Source of the DNA: DASWNP01 sp036399175
Lineage (GTDB): Bacteria; Acidobacteriota; Blastocatellia; Pyrinomonadales; Pyrinomonadaceae
Reading direction: 5' to 3'
DNA: 64,000 nucleotides
NCBI GenBank assembly: GCA_036399175.1
Contig: DASWNP010000048.1
Coordinates: forward strand, 1-64,000
Shown here: one piece after another, positions 50,558-58,362 of the stretch
Numbering within the stretch: the first letter of the stretch is position 1
How the letters are laid out: each line of letters starts with the position of its first letter
Made by a program: the position numbers and the translations under genes
Notes under the pieces: generated by a model
What the model was told of the DNA's origin: nothing
Databases searched by the model: none
The model's input: only the letters and a program-made list of their open reading frames with translations

Positions 50558-52636
50558 TTACTTCTTATAGATAGCAATTCCCCAGAAGTTAATCTCCGGC
50601 GGCAGGCTGTTCCAGTGGTCGAATGCGTGGGAATCATCGGATTTGTAACGCAATTTATAATTCCCCGCCGGAAGCGTGACGACGACATCCACCTTCCGAT
50701 TCTTAGACGCACCGCCCGCGTGTGTGGTCTTCGGCTCCTGCATCTCCCAGACCGGAAGACCCTTGTCGGTGTTCTCAATCCACCCGTAGTCAAACATCTG
50801 ACCGGCCTGACCCTCGCCGATGGCGAAAATACGCACCTCCTGGCTACCCGCCAGACTAAACGCCACACTCTTATCTTCGTTGTCCAGCACCCTCACTATC
50901 TGCGCGATGACCGGCAGCTTCGCCAGCTCTTCGGGAATCGGTTTGGAAAAGAGTTCCCCGTACATTTTCATCAGGTGCGCCGCCTCGGTCATGCGCCCTA
51001 CGCTTTGATGGATACGGAACTTCGTCACCAGCTCTTTCGGGTAAAGGTCGGCGTAGGGTTTTCCCGCGATTAGCTTGAGCTGATTTTTCAATTCCGAGGC
51101 CGGAGCGTCCCAACTAATCTCGGGCAAGGTCTCGCCGAACTTCTCAGGGAAGATGAATGTTTTTAAGAAGGCCATGCCTACCGGAGAGCTTAGCCCATCG
51201 CCGGAACCGAGGTCTGTGGGGCGGCTCAGATTATCCGAGTTGGCCATGATGATGAAGGTCATGTTTCGCTCCGGCACTTTCAAAATAAACGACGAGTTAC
51301 CAGTCCAGTATCCGTAATGCCAGAGCAGCTTCGTGCCTTTGTAGCTCTGCGTGAACCAGCCGAGGCCGTAGGGCAGCTCTTCGCCCTTAGACGACCGTGC
51401 GGGCGTGAAGGCGAGTTGCTGGGATTCCTTAGTGAGAAACTTATTCTGATCGATGGCGATGTCGTACTTAGCCATGTCGAGAACTGTGGACATCAATCCG
51501 GCCGAGGTGCTGAACCTTCGCGGGTAACTGGTCTTCGTGGTTTTAAATTCGCGGTCGAGCACGTACGGCTGAGCCAGCGTCTTCATAACCTTGTCGAATC
51601 TTTGCTGCTGCTTTTCCGTAATCATCGCCCCGGTCATTGCCGACTGGTGAGAGTGAATCAGTTTCCACATCCCGTCTTGTTTGTTCCAGACGAAAGAACT
51701 TCTCCAGGGGCCTTCAGTGCGCGTCGGCCCCGTCGGGGGCGTGATAGTTCCGCCCATGAAGAAAGTTGCGATGGCGCTGTCGCCGTAAACAGCCGTTTCG
51801 AGGTTCTGCACCTCGAACTTCAACTTGAAGCCGGACTGGAACGCTCGCCGCAGCTCCGCCGCATCGATAAAAGAAGTTAAGAGCCCACCCTCGCCTTGAA
51901 AGCGGTTGTGCTGCGGCGCGAGACGCCGCTCGATTTGCTCCACGTTGCCGGAATTGAAGCCCGCCACGATATCCATCACGGCGGCTTTCACTTCCGCCTC
52001 CGCGACCCCGCTCGCGGCGCTCGGCGATTTCGTGCCGATGATATCGGGCACGCTCGGTGCCGTCTCATTCATGCCGAGGGGGTCGAGAATGTTAGCTATT
52101 AGAAGTTCGGCGAACGACTTGCCGGCCGCCTTCTGAACAACCTTATCCAATTCCGCAAAGCGATTGCCGTTATAACGGTATTGCTCGCCGGGCGTCCCCT
52201 CGGACGTGTGCGAGAGCAAGTGCCGCACTTTAATGACGCCGTCGCTCTCCAAGAGGATGCCGTACTTTGAGACGGGGTCGTCCAGCTTGACCTTTCCCTC
52301 CTGCACGAGCTGCATCAGAATCGTGGAAGCGAAGGTCTTGGTCAGCGAAGCGAGATGGTACGGGGTGTGTTCGGTCGCCGGTATCTTATTCTCTACGTCG
52401 GCGTAGCCGAATCCCTTCGCCCAGAGCACCTTTTGATCCTTCACGACGGCGGCGGAGTAAGCCGGTATCTTCAGCTCCTGTCGCAGATTCTCCAGAAGAG
52501 TTTCCAATCGGACGATTCGTTCGGCGTCAGACATCTGAGCCGTCCGCGCAGCGCCCGTGTTCTGAACAAACATAGCTTGTCCGGCGATGGCCGTAGCCAG
52601 AATCATGGTCGCTAACCCTCGTGCCTTGAGCTTCAT
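50558..52636 (-). CDS. Serine hydrolase with a nested SnoaL/NTF2-like domain and C-terminal extension
   Basis: About 692 residues from ATG 52636; signal peptide with TMILATAIAGQAMFVQN. The class C hydrolase fold is split: SLTKTFAST (Ser/Lys) and YRYNGNRFAEL lie in the first 190 residues, HYGYWTGNSSFIL (HxG) near 440. Between them residues 210-345 (VMDIVAGFNSGNVEQIERRL ... WRSSFVWNKQDGMWKLIHSH) look like a SnoaL/DUF4440 ketosteroid-isomerase-type domain inserted into the enzyme. The C-terminal 180 residues are a separate beta domain (LPAGNYKLRYKSDDSHAF). Multi-domain insertion of this kind is uncommon. Confidence 0.85.
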   Translation of the reverse strand: MKLKARGLATMILATAIAGQAMFVQNTGAARTAQMSDAERIVRLETLLENLRQELKIPAYSAAVVKDQKVLWAKGFGYADVENKIPATEHTPYHLASLTKTFASTILMQLVQEGKVKLDDPVSKYGILLESDGVIKVRHLLSHTSEGTPGEQYRYNGNRFAELDKVVQKAAGKSFAELLIANILDPLGMNETAPSVPDIIGTKSPSAASGVAEAEVKAAVMDIVAGFNSGNVEQIERRLAPQHNRFQGEGGLLTSFIDAAELRRAFQSGFKLKFEVQNLETAVYGDSAIATFFMGGTITPPTGPTRTEGPWRSSFVWNKQDGMWKLIHSHQSAMTGAMITEKQQQRFDKVMKTLAQPYVLDREFKTTKTSYPRRFSTSAGLMSTVLDMAKYDIAIDQNKFLTKESQQLAFTPARSSKGEELPYGLGWFTQSYKGTKLLWHYGYWTGNSSFILKVPERNMTFIIMANSDNLSRPTDLGSGDGLSSPVGMAFLKTFIFPEKFGETLPEISWDAPASELKNQLKLIAGKPYADLYPKELVTKFRIHQSVGRMTEAAHLMKMYGELFSKPIPEELAKLPVIAQIVRVLDNEDKSVAFSLAGSQEVRIFAIGEGQAGQMFDYGWIENTDKGLPVWEMQEPKTTHAGGASKNRKVDVVVTLPAGNYKLRYKSDDSHAFDHWNSLPPEINFWGIAIYKK

Positions 52637-52757
52637 GTTGCCCTCCTTCATCCCAACGTCTACGTCGCCTTTGCTCTAGAGCCTGCTTCGGTTATGAAGC
52701 AAATGAGAATCTCGGACACTGATTCTCTTTTTGTCCTGCCTCATTATTCGAGCTGCC

Positions 52758-52866
52758 GTCCAACGCCCGAATTAACTCGCCGCCCGCGAACGACATTCAA
52801 CCTGAACACATGGAAAGAGCATGAAAGAATTGCTGTCGAGGCGTCGGGTTGAATGAATTGTTAGAT
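52758..52866 (-). repeat. attC site 32
   Basis: Left core gtccaac, right core gttagat, 109 bp. Arms gcccgaattaactcgccgcc / gcgtcgggttgaatgaa. Confidence 0.92.
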
Positions 52867-52924
52867 GCGCCTTTGGGTGCATTCAAATACTCTCAAAAGA
52901 GAGCTGTAAGGGATAATCAGAAAA

Positions 52925-53722
52925 TCAATCGGCTGCCAGTTCGATTAAATCGCCTTTTTTCAATAAGCCTTCGACCAATACTGCACAATAAACACCGGCA
53001 AAGTTATCGTGCGCCTTGACGACTTTACGTAAAATCTCAGGGTTGTGTTCACTCGTGTCCGGGTCGAGCGAAATCATCCTACAGCGTGGGTCGCGTTCAA
53101 GAATCATAATTGTCGCCTTTGAACCGATGCGCAGAACGCGCCCGACTAAATTATCTTCGGCAAATCCGCCGCTCTCAGACGCGAAATTGAAATAGATGTT
53201 TGCCCGAAAACGCCGCTTATCAAGCGCAAAGCCCAATTCGGATTCAACCTGCCGAACGGTTGACAAGCTGATTACTGAAACCGGACGGCAATCGGTTAAA
53301 GCGCGGTCTGAGCGCACCAGTGTTAGCTGGTTCTTTTCGCTCGTGCCTGCGCCGAGTAGTTTTATAAGTGACGGATCATCGACGGAAAAGATTTCGCCCG
53401 ACGGCGTAATAACGTCTAATGCCATATCTTCAGCATCGCCGTTGACAGGGGTGACGCCGGGCGCGATGCTCGACGCTTCGAGCAAATTCGGCGGTTTTGA
53501 CGCTCGTTCCGGATGACGGAATTGCGGACAATATAGCAGCATTTGTTGCTGCACATTTGCGTTCAAATAAGGGAAGCCTTTGCGGGCGGCGGAACTTTTG
53601 AAGGCGTAGCAACGGTCGCCATAGATGCCCGAAAATCCCATAAAGACTTCGGGCATTTCTTCGCCGCGCATACTTTTAACCGGATAGCGCCATAAACTTT
53701 CTACCGCTCCGATAGTTGTCAT
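52925..53722 (-). CDS. MOSC-domain protein (molybdenum cofactor sulfurase C-terminal-like)
   Basis: 265 residues with the MOSC_N and MOSC arrangement: the N-terminal beta barrel opens VESLWRYPVKSMRGEEMPEV and GIYGDRCYAF, while the C-terminal half has KRRFRANIYFNF and ERDPRCRMISLDPDTSEHNP with the conserved Cys of the domain. Related proteins handle activated sulfur or reduce N-hydroxylated compounds with a molybdenum cofactor. It lies between attC 32 and attC 33 together with a small zinc-ribbon protein. Confidence 0.92.
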   Translation of the reverse strand: MTTIGAVESLWRYPVKSMRGEEMPEVFMGFSGIYGDRCYAFKSSAARKGFPYLNANVQQQMLLYCPQFRHPERASKPPNLLEASSIAPGVTPVNGDAEDMALDVITPSGEIFSVDDPSLIKLLGAGTSEKNQLTLVRSDRALTDCRPVSVISLSTVRQVESELGFALDKRRFRANIYFNFASESGGFAEDNLVGRVLRIGSKATIMILERDPRCRMISLDPDTSEHNPEILRKVVKAHDNFAGVYCAVLVEGLLKKGDLIELAAD

Positions 53723-53794
53723 CTTAATGTCTTATTTTTTGCCGGTGACGCCCGCAAGCTGTGATAACTATTCCGCTGATGTCGCCGACTTTTC

Positions 53795-54031
53795 TTAGGC
53801 GTTCATCTCTTTTTTGTAAGTCTGATGCCAAGACCTGACCTCACACTTCGGGCATTTCCTGTAATTTCTTTGATTGCCCTTCGCCTTCCATCGGATTCCG
53901 CCCAAGTCCCAATACGACTCTTCAAAACCGCATTTCAGGCATTTCATAAACCATCGGCGTGAATCCTCTTCCATCGACTTTGCCCACGAAGCAGGAAAAA
54001 TTGACGTGAAAAACTTTTGTATCCAGGTCAT
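53795..54031 (-). CDS. Small zinc-ribbon protein
   Basis: 78 residues; the C-terminal half has MKCLKCGFEESYWDLGGIRW, RKCPKCEVRSWHQTYKKE, i.e. two CxxC pairs forming a zinc ribbon. The N-terminal 20 residues (WIQKFFTSIFPASWAKSMEE) are hydrophobic with Trp and Phe, perhaps a membrane hook. The gene sits 72 bp from the MOSC gene on the same strand with no attC between, so the two share a cassette interval and possibly a function. Role unknown. Confidence 0.7.
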   Translation of the reverse strand: MTWIQKFFTSIFPASWAKSMEEDSRRWFMKCLKCGFEESYWDLGGIRWKAKGNQRNYRKCPKCEVRSWHQTYKKEMNA

Positions 54032-54087
54032 GGTTTCAATTACCTAAGCTGCTCCAAGCATAAGATTGTCAGATTTCGCCGAGAAGC

Positions 54088-54174
54088 GCCCGATGCCCGA
54101 ATTAACCTGCGAGCAATTAACCTGGAAGATAAGAATCAAGCTCATTGCGACTCAGGTTGAATGAGTTGCCGGAT
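54088..54174 (-). repeat. attC site 33, degenerate
   Basis: Left core gcccgat, right core gccggat (both two mismatches), 87 bp. The arms gcccgaattaacctgc / gactcaggttgaatgag are still complementary. Confidence 0.75.
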
Positions 54175-54186
54175 GGCGCTTGGTTT

Positions 54187-55392
54187 TCAGATGGCTCCGG
54201 TAAAGGGCAATGAAAAACTGAAGGTTGACCCGATGCCTTCTTCACTTTCCACCCAGATTCTACCCTTGTGACCTTCAACAATTCTTTTAACGATTGCCAG
54301 TCCGAGCCCGGTGCTCTGCTCGCCCCCTGTGCTTTTGACGCTGAGACGCTCAAAGGGGATAAAAAGCCTGTCGATTTCATCTGCCGGGATGCCCTGACCT
54401 TCATCCTTAACGCTTATGACGGCCTCTTTTTCTCTCCTACAGGCGAGCACCTGTACGGCAGTATGTGGGTCAGAGAATTTTAGAGCATTGCTAATCAGGT
54501 TGTTTAGAACCTGCTCGATTTTGGGTGCGTCAATCGTCAGGCTCGGGAAATCACCCTCCTGGTCGAATAGAATTTTGATTTGCTTTTGTTCGGCCAGAAG
54601 TCTGTTCAGTTCCACGTTTCTTTTCAACAAGGCTATTAGGTCAGCTTCCTTTAATTCGAGCTGTAATTTACCGGCCTCTATTTTGGAGATGTAGAGAAGG
54701 TCTGTGATGAGCTTTAGCATGAAGTCGCTGCTTTTTCTGATGACGGAGATGACCTTGTGCTGCTCGGGAGTGAGGTCTCCGAGTAGCTCTTCGAGCAACA
54801 TCTCGCTGTATCCCTCTATAATCTGCAAGGGGTTGCGTAAATCATGCGCGGCGATGCCGACAAACTGGTTCTTAACCTCGTTGAGTCTTTCGAGTTCGAC
54901 GTTTCGTTTGATTAATTCGCGCTGAGCGGTGACGAGTTCGTTGTTGAGGCGTGCCAGTTCGTTGTAAAGCTCGCTATCTCCGTCAAAGTCTGTTGAAGGC
55001 GGGAGACTCGGCCGTGCTATGGAAGGGCGCTCGCCGGGCGAGGCGTCTTCGATAGAGATGAATTGCTCGCAGATTTTTATTATGTCCGAGCGAGTCGCAG
55101 CACCCACGATGAATATCCCCTCGCAGGTGACGTGCCCGCTAAAATGGATTGACCTGAGCCGCTCGCCGACGGCGAGATTCATCTCCCAGTCAAAGGCCGC
55201 CCCTTTGGCGCGCACCATGTCAAGAAATGCGCGCCCCTTCTCAAGGCTCCCGAAATCCAATGCGGATTCAAACGGCTGTCCTAATACTATTTGCTCGACG
55301 CCCAATCCGTCGTAGAGTATCTGCCCTACGATGCCGTTGATGTCGCATAGCAGAGCAATGGCGGCAATCCCTTCTGTTCTAACCGTCGTCAT
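54187..55392 (-). CDS. Cytoplasmic sensor histidine kinase
   Basis: 401 residues without membrane segments. Residues 1-115 resemble a PAS-type sensor domain (IAAIALLCDINGIVGQILYD), then a coiled coil (ELARLNNELVTAQRELIKRN). The HisKA H-box is IAAHDLRNPLQIIEGYSEML with the phosphoryl-accepting His; the ATPase domain has NLISNALKFSDPH (N box), VKDEGQGIPADEIDRLF (G1) and GLGLAIVKRIVEGHKGRIWV (G2). It is the last gene of a three-gene operon with a B12-photosensor-like protein and an ABM protein, all between attC 33 and 34. No receiver or response regulator is in the window. Confidence 0.93.
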   Translation of the reverse strand: MTTVRTEGIAAIALLCDINGIVGQILYDGLGVEQIVLGQPFESALDFGSLEKGRAFLDMVRAKGAAFDWEMNLAVGERLRSIHFSGHVTCEGIFIVGAATRSDIIKICEQFISIEDASPGERPSIARPSLPPSTDFDGDSELYNELARLNNELVTAQRELIKRNVELERLNEVKNQFVGIAAHDLRNPLQIIEGYSEMLLEELLGDLTPEQHKVISVIRKSSDFMLKLITDLLYISKIEAGKLQLELKEADLIALLKRNVELNRLLAEQKQIKILFDQEGDFPSLTIDAPKIEQVLNNLISNALKFSDPHTAVQVLACRREKEAVISVKDEGQGIPADEIDRLFIPFERLSVKSTGGEQSTGLGLAIVKRIVEGHKGRIWVESEEGIGSTFSFSLPFTGAI

Positions 55393-55410
55393 AAAATCTC
55401 CAGCAGAGAT

Positions 55411-56463
55411 TCACAGCCGGGAAGCCATCTCGACGGCTTCGGAGGCGTCCGCCGCGTAGGCGTCGGCCCCGACGCGCTTCCATAGCTCCGGCTCGATATT
55501 GAAAGGATAACCGCCAACCAGAATCTTAACAGCATGCAGGTCTTGCGAGGCGCGAACCGCAGCGATTAAGTTTTCGACCGGACGGATGTGAAAAGTCATG
55601 GTCGCCGAAATTGCGAGCGCATCAGCCCTGCGCTCCGCGAGCGCCTGAAGGATGGCGGCGGTCGGCGAATTGGCTCCCAGGTAATATGTATCCCAGCCCT
55701 CCATCTCGAAGAAGTCTGTGATGATTCGTATGCCGATTTCGTGAAGCTCCCCTGCGATGCTGGTGGCGACGACCCTTCGGCCATTCTTCTCCGTGCGAAA
55801 GATTCGGGGATAGAGCTGTGCCATGATGAGCTGGGTGGCGGCCGTGCAGTAGTGCTCCTGCGCCACGCTCACCTGATTCATCTGCCACAGTCGGCCTATC
55901 TCGCGCTGGGAAGTCTGAAAAACATGCAGGTAAACATCTTTCACCTCCACGCCGGAATCCACCGCTTCCAGAATCAAGCGGCTGGCGACGTGCCGCTCTC
56001 CCTTCAGCAACAGGCTCAGGAACTTCTTCGCCAGTCCGGCGTGCGGCGCGGCGTCTTCAAAGAGCGTCGGGAGAGCGGACGGCAGAGAGGGCAGTCTTTT
56101 CAGTCCCGCCTCGAAATACTCCTCAACCACCGGCACCGTCTCCGAAGAGAGCCTTTCTCGAACGACTTCGCGCATGACGGCGAGGTTGCGGGATAAATCA
56201 GCCGCCGGGATGCCGCGCGCGCTGAGCATCACTTTCGCCCACCCGACGTAGTCAGAGAATAAAGAAGGGCTCGACGCGGCGACGGCATCCGCCAGGTAAG
56301 AGAGATGATAGTTAGCATCTTGCAGACACTTCGCGCGCCCCGCTTCGCCGTATCTCGCCGCAAGCTCAGGCTGGGCTTCGTACTGGCGAGCGGTGATGGC
56401 CTCCGCCAGTAGAGGGCGCTCAGCATCCAGCATCCGACCGATGGCTTCATTCAGTTCCGACAT
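55411..56463 (-). CDS. Cobalamin-binding photosensor-like protein
   Basis: About 350 residues from ATG 56463. The N-terminal 180 are helical. Residues about 195-215 read IGRLWQMNQVSVAQEHYCTA, the Wx9EH pattern that in CarH/LitR binds the upper ligand of adenosylcobalamin and makes the protein light-sensitive. GELHEIGIRIITDFFEMEGW follows, the ExHxxG cobalamin motif with the lower-ligand His, then LGANSPTAAILQALAERRAD and ILVGGYPFN of the B12-binding Rossmann fold. No DNA-binding domain is present, unlike CarH, so signalling must go through a partner, most simply the histidine kinase gene 19 bp downstream. Location in the cytoplasm. Confidence 0.85.
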   Translation of the reverse strand: MSELNEAIGRMLDAERPLLAEAITARQYEAQPELAARYGEAGRAKCLQDANYHLSYLADAVAASSPSLFSDYVGWAKVMLSARGIPAADLSRNLAVMREVVRERLSSETVPVVEEYFEAGLKRLPSLPSALPTLFEDAAPHAGLAKKFLSLLLKGERHVASRLILEAVDSGVEVKDVYLHVFQTSQREIGRLWQMNQVSVAQEHYCTAATQLIMAQLYPRIFRTEKNGRRVVATSIAGELHEIGIRIITDFFEMEGWDTYYLGANSPTAAILQALAERRADALAISATMTFHIRPVENLIAAVRASQDLHAVKILVGGYPFNIEPELWKRVGADAYAADASEAVEMASRL

Positions 56464-56476
56464 GATAGCTTCCGGC

Positions 56477-56782
56477 TCACGAGGAGACATGCTCGAAAAA
56501 TCTAAGCCGAGCGCTTTTAGGGACGAGCTTTAAGCCTTTCGGAATCCCTTTGTGAGAGTCGTGGTAGAGGTGGCTGTGATGCCAGGTCTTGAAGCTGTCT
56601 TCATCGCGCCAGTAAGTTAGCAGCCAAATCTCGTCTCTGTCGTCCAAAGGGCTGATAACCTCCATGCGTAAAAAGCCGGCGGCCTCTTCTACCAAGTGTG
56701 GCCGCCGTATGAACGCATCCTTCACCTGTTGGGTCATGTTATTGGCGACCGTGAACTGGCTTAAAGCAATGAACATCATCAA
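56477..56782 (-). CDS. Antibiotic biosynthesis monooxygenase-type (ABM/HmoB) protein
   Basis: 101 residues of the dimeric ferredoxin-like ABM fold: MFIALSQFTVANNMTQQVKD at the start, RPHLVEEAAGFLRMEVISPL and the signature LTYWRDEDSFKTWHHSHLYH. Family members are heme-degrading or small-molecule monooxygenases without a cofactor. It lies first in the operon with the B12-photosensor-like protein and the histidine kinase and its stop is within 14 bp of the next start. Whether it acts on a pigment or on heme is unknown. Confidence 0.85.
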   Translation of the reverse strand: MMMFIALSQFTVANNMTQQVKDAFIRRPHLVEEAAGFLRMEVISPLDDRDEIWLLTYWRDEDSFKTWHHSHLYHDSHKGIPKGLKLVPKSARLRFFEHVSS

Positions 56783-56953
56783 TCCTACCCTTCTAAAAAT
56801 TCCCGGCTAAAATTATAAACATTACCCGATATACTAATCCAGACTTTCTCCGGCTCGACTATCTCAACAGTATTATTCCAGGAAGGCTCTGAGGCGTATA
56901 ACAGAAACCGTGTGACAGGATTCATCGGGAGAGCATTCCGGAATCCATAAGCC

Positions 56954-57037
56954 GTCGGAGCGCTCGGCATCACGCGCCGCGCACAGCCTCGATAAAAGCC
57001 TTGCTGTTCGCGGCCGGGTGCAGGCCGAGCGTTAGAG
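56954..57037 (-). repeat. attC site 34
   Basis: Left core degenerate (gtcggag), right core gttagag (one mismatch), about 84 bp. Arms ctcggcatcacgcgccgcg / cgcggccgggtgcaggccg pair fully. Confidence 0.8.
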
Positions 57038-57056
57038 CTACCCTCGCCCGCAATTG

Positions 57057-57875
57057 TCATCTTTCAACGGTGATGACGTGTGCTTGAATTTTGCCGTCGA
57101 CGCCGCCCCGCCCGAACCGCCGGGCGATAGCCTCGGCCGCCATGTCGGTTGCTTCGTCAAGGCGCGAGGCGTCGCGGGTCTCGATTTCGTTCCTGAGCGG
57201 CGTTCCCTGGCAGAATGCGATAGCCGGGTCTCGGTGAGACGCCGCCCGGCTGCGCGCCGCGACTGTCTCAATTCGGGGTGAAGCGACGAATCCGCCGTTC
57301 GCAATATCCCGCTCGATGGTATGGCGGTCGTGATAGCCGTAGGGGGTGCGGGTCAGGAAGCGCGGCGGGTCATCGGGGAAGACGGATTCCAGAGCCGCCA
57401 TCACGGCGTCGGCGAACTCATTTTCCTCAATGCGATCCCACACGTTGAAAACGAAAACGCCCCCCGGCCTGAGCACCCGGCGCGCCTCCGAGAACGCTTT
57501 GGACTTATCCGGGAAAAACATAACCCCGAACTGGCACACGACGGCGTCAAACGTCGCGTCCGGGAAAGGCAGTTGCATCGCGTCGGCCTGACGCCACTCG
57601 ACGAGGCGCTTGGTTCCGACCTCGGAGGCGTGGTCGAGCATCGCCTGATTCAGATCCGTAGCGACGATGGAGACGCTTTCGGGCAGGGCGGCCGCCAGCG
57701 CGCGAGTCACCACACCCGTGCCGGCTGCAATTTCGAGCACGTCAGAAAGTGCCCTGGAGCTAAGCCGATTCACCATGTCAGCGGCGTAGGGCTCGAAGAT
57801 TAACGGCACCAGGAACGTGTCGTAAAGCTTTGGAATCGAGCCGGCAAAGACTTTGTCGGTATTGGAACTACTCAT
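57057..57875 (-). CDS. SAM-dependent methyltransferase (UbiE/methyltransferase 11 type)
   Basis: 272 residues. The SAM-binding motif is DVLEIAAGTGVVTRALAAAL, followed by VATDLNQAMLDHASE and the post-motif FPDATFDAVVCQFGVMFFPD and VLRPGGVFVFNVWDRIEENE. This is a class I methyltransferase of the methyltransf_11 group, active on small molecules; the N-terminus YDTFLVPLIFEPYAADMVNR resembles a group often annotated as ubiquinone/quinone or natural-product methyltransferases. One-gene cassette between attC 34 and attC 35. Confidence 0.9.
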   Translation of the reverse strand: MSSSNTDKVFAGSIPKLYDTFLVPLIFEPYAADMVNRLSSRALSDVLEIAAGTGVVTRALAAALPESVSIVATDLNQAMLDHASEVGTKRLVEWRQADAMQLPFPDATFDAVVCQFGVMFFPDKSKAFSEARRVLRPGGVFVFNVWDRIEENEFADAVMAALESVFPDDPPRFLTRTPYGYHDRHTIERDIANGGFVASPRIETVAARSRAASHRDPAIAFCQGTPLRNEIETRDASRLDEATDMAAEAIARRFGRGGVDGKIQAHVITVER

Positions 57876-57905
57876 ATTGATTGCCCTCTGGCTGATTCAA
57901 TTGCG

Positions 57906-58017
57906 TTCTAACGCCCGACTTAACCCGCGTCGAGCAAGCATCGCACAATTTACATCGAAGGAACAATCTTGAAAGTCGCGCTATGGCGAGGCGTCGGGCT
58001 CCAACAAGTTGTCGGGC
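57906..58017 (-). repeat. attC site 35, right-most of the array
   Basis: Left core ttctaac, right core gtcgggc (one mismatch), 112 bp. Arms gcccgacttaacccgcg / ggcgtcgggctccaac. No further attC-like sequence is found to the right. Confidence 0.88.
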
Positions 58018-58037
58018 ATATTTACGCGGCGACTCCG

Positions 58038-58274
58038 CTACATCCTTTTGAGAGCGTACTCGGCAATGTACATATACTTTGCGTTTGCGTTAGCTCCCGA
58101 AATCAACGGAAACTCTTGTCCGCCCGCCAAAAAGGTTTTGTCTCTGACTTTTTGGCGCTGCGCGAGAAGCCCGGCAGGAACAAGACCACCGCCCGGTTCC
58201 TCTTCTACGAGGTCGTGAAAAACTCTTAGCCGGAAGCGTGCCGGTTCTATTGCGAACATTGAATCGAGGAACAT
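58038..58274 (-). CDS. Small hypothetical protein at the array edge
   Basis: About 78 residues from ATG 58274 (an in-frame ATG at 58334 adds 20). It lies between attC 35 and the first Crp-family gene and follows the array direction, so it may be the outermost cassette. The sequence is soluble and Glu/Arg-rich (FRLRVFHDLVEEEPGGGLVP, FLAGGQEFPLISGANANAKY). No family recognised. Confidence is low because there is no attC on the right. Confidence 0.45.
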   Translation of the reverse strand: MFLDSMFAIEPARFRLRVFHDLVEEEPGGGLVPAGLLAQRQKVRDKTFLAGGQEFPLISGANANAKYMYIAEYALKRM

Positions 58275-58362
58275 GAAGAGTTGGAGGTCTCCTCGACTAC
58301 GCAGTCGAGCCGGAGCAGTAAGTGTGAGGCTCAAGCGGCGCGCCTACAGGTCGGGAGATAAA

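Noticed and set aside
53725..53794. An attC between the MOSC and zinc-ribbon genes
   Set aside because: cggtgacgcccgc and ttaggcg are present but the arms are not complementary and the span is far too short.
7250..58017. CRISPR array as an explanation for the repeats
   Set aside because: The repeats are 85-113 bp, separated by whole genes, and their arms vary between copies; spacing and content do not fit CRISPR.
58320..58360. An attI site next to the last attC
   Set aside because: gcctaca near 58340 vaguely resembles a core, but no arm structure or integrase binding sites can be seen and no intI follows.
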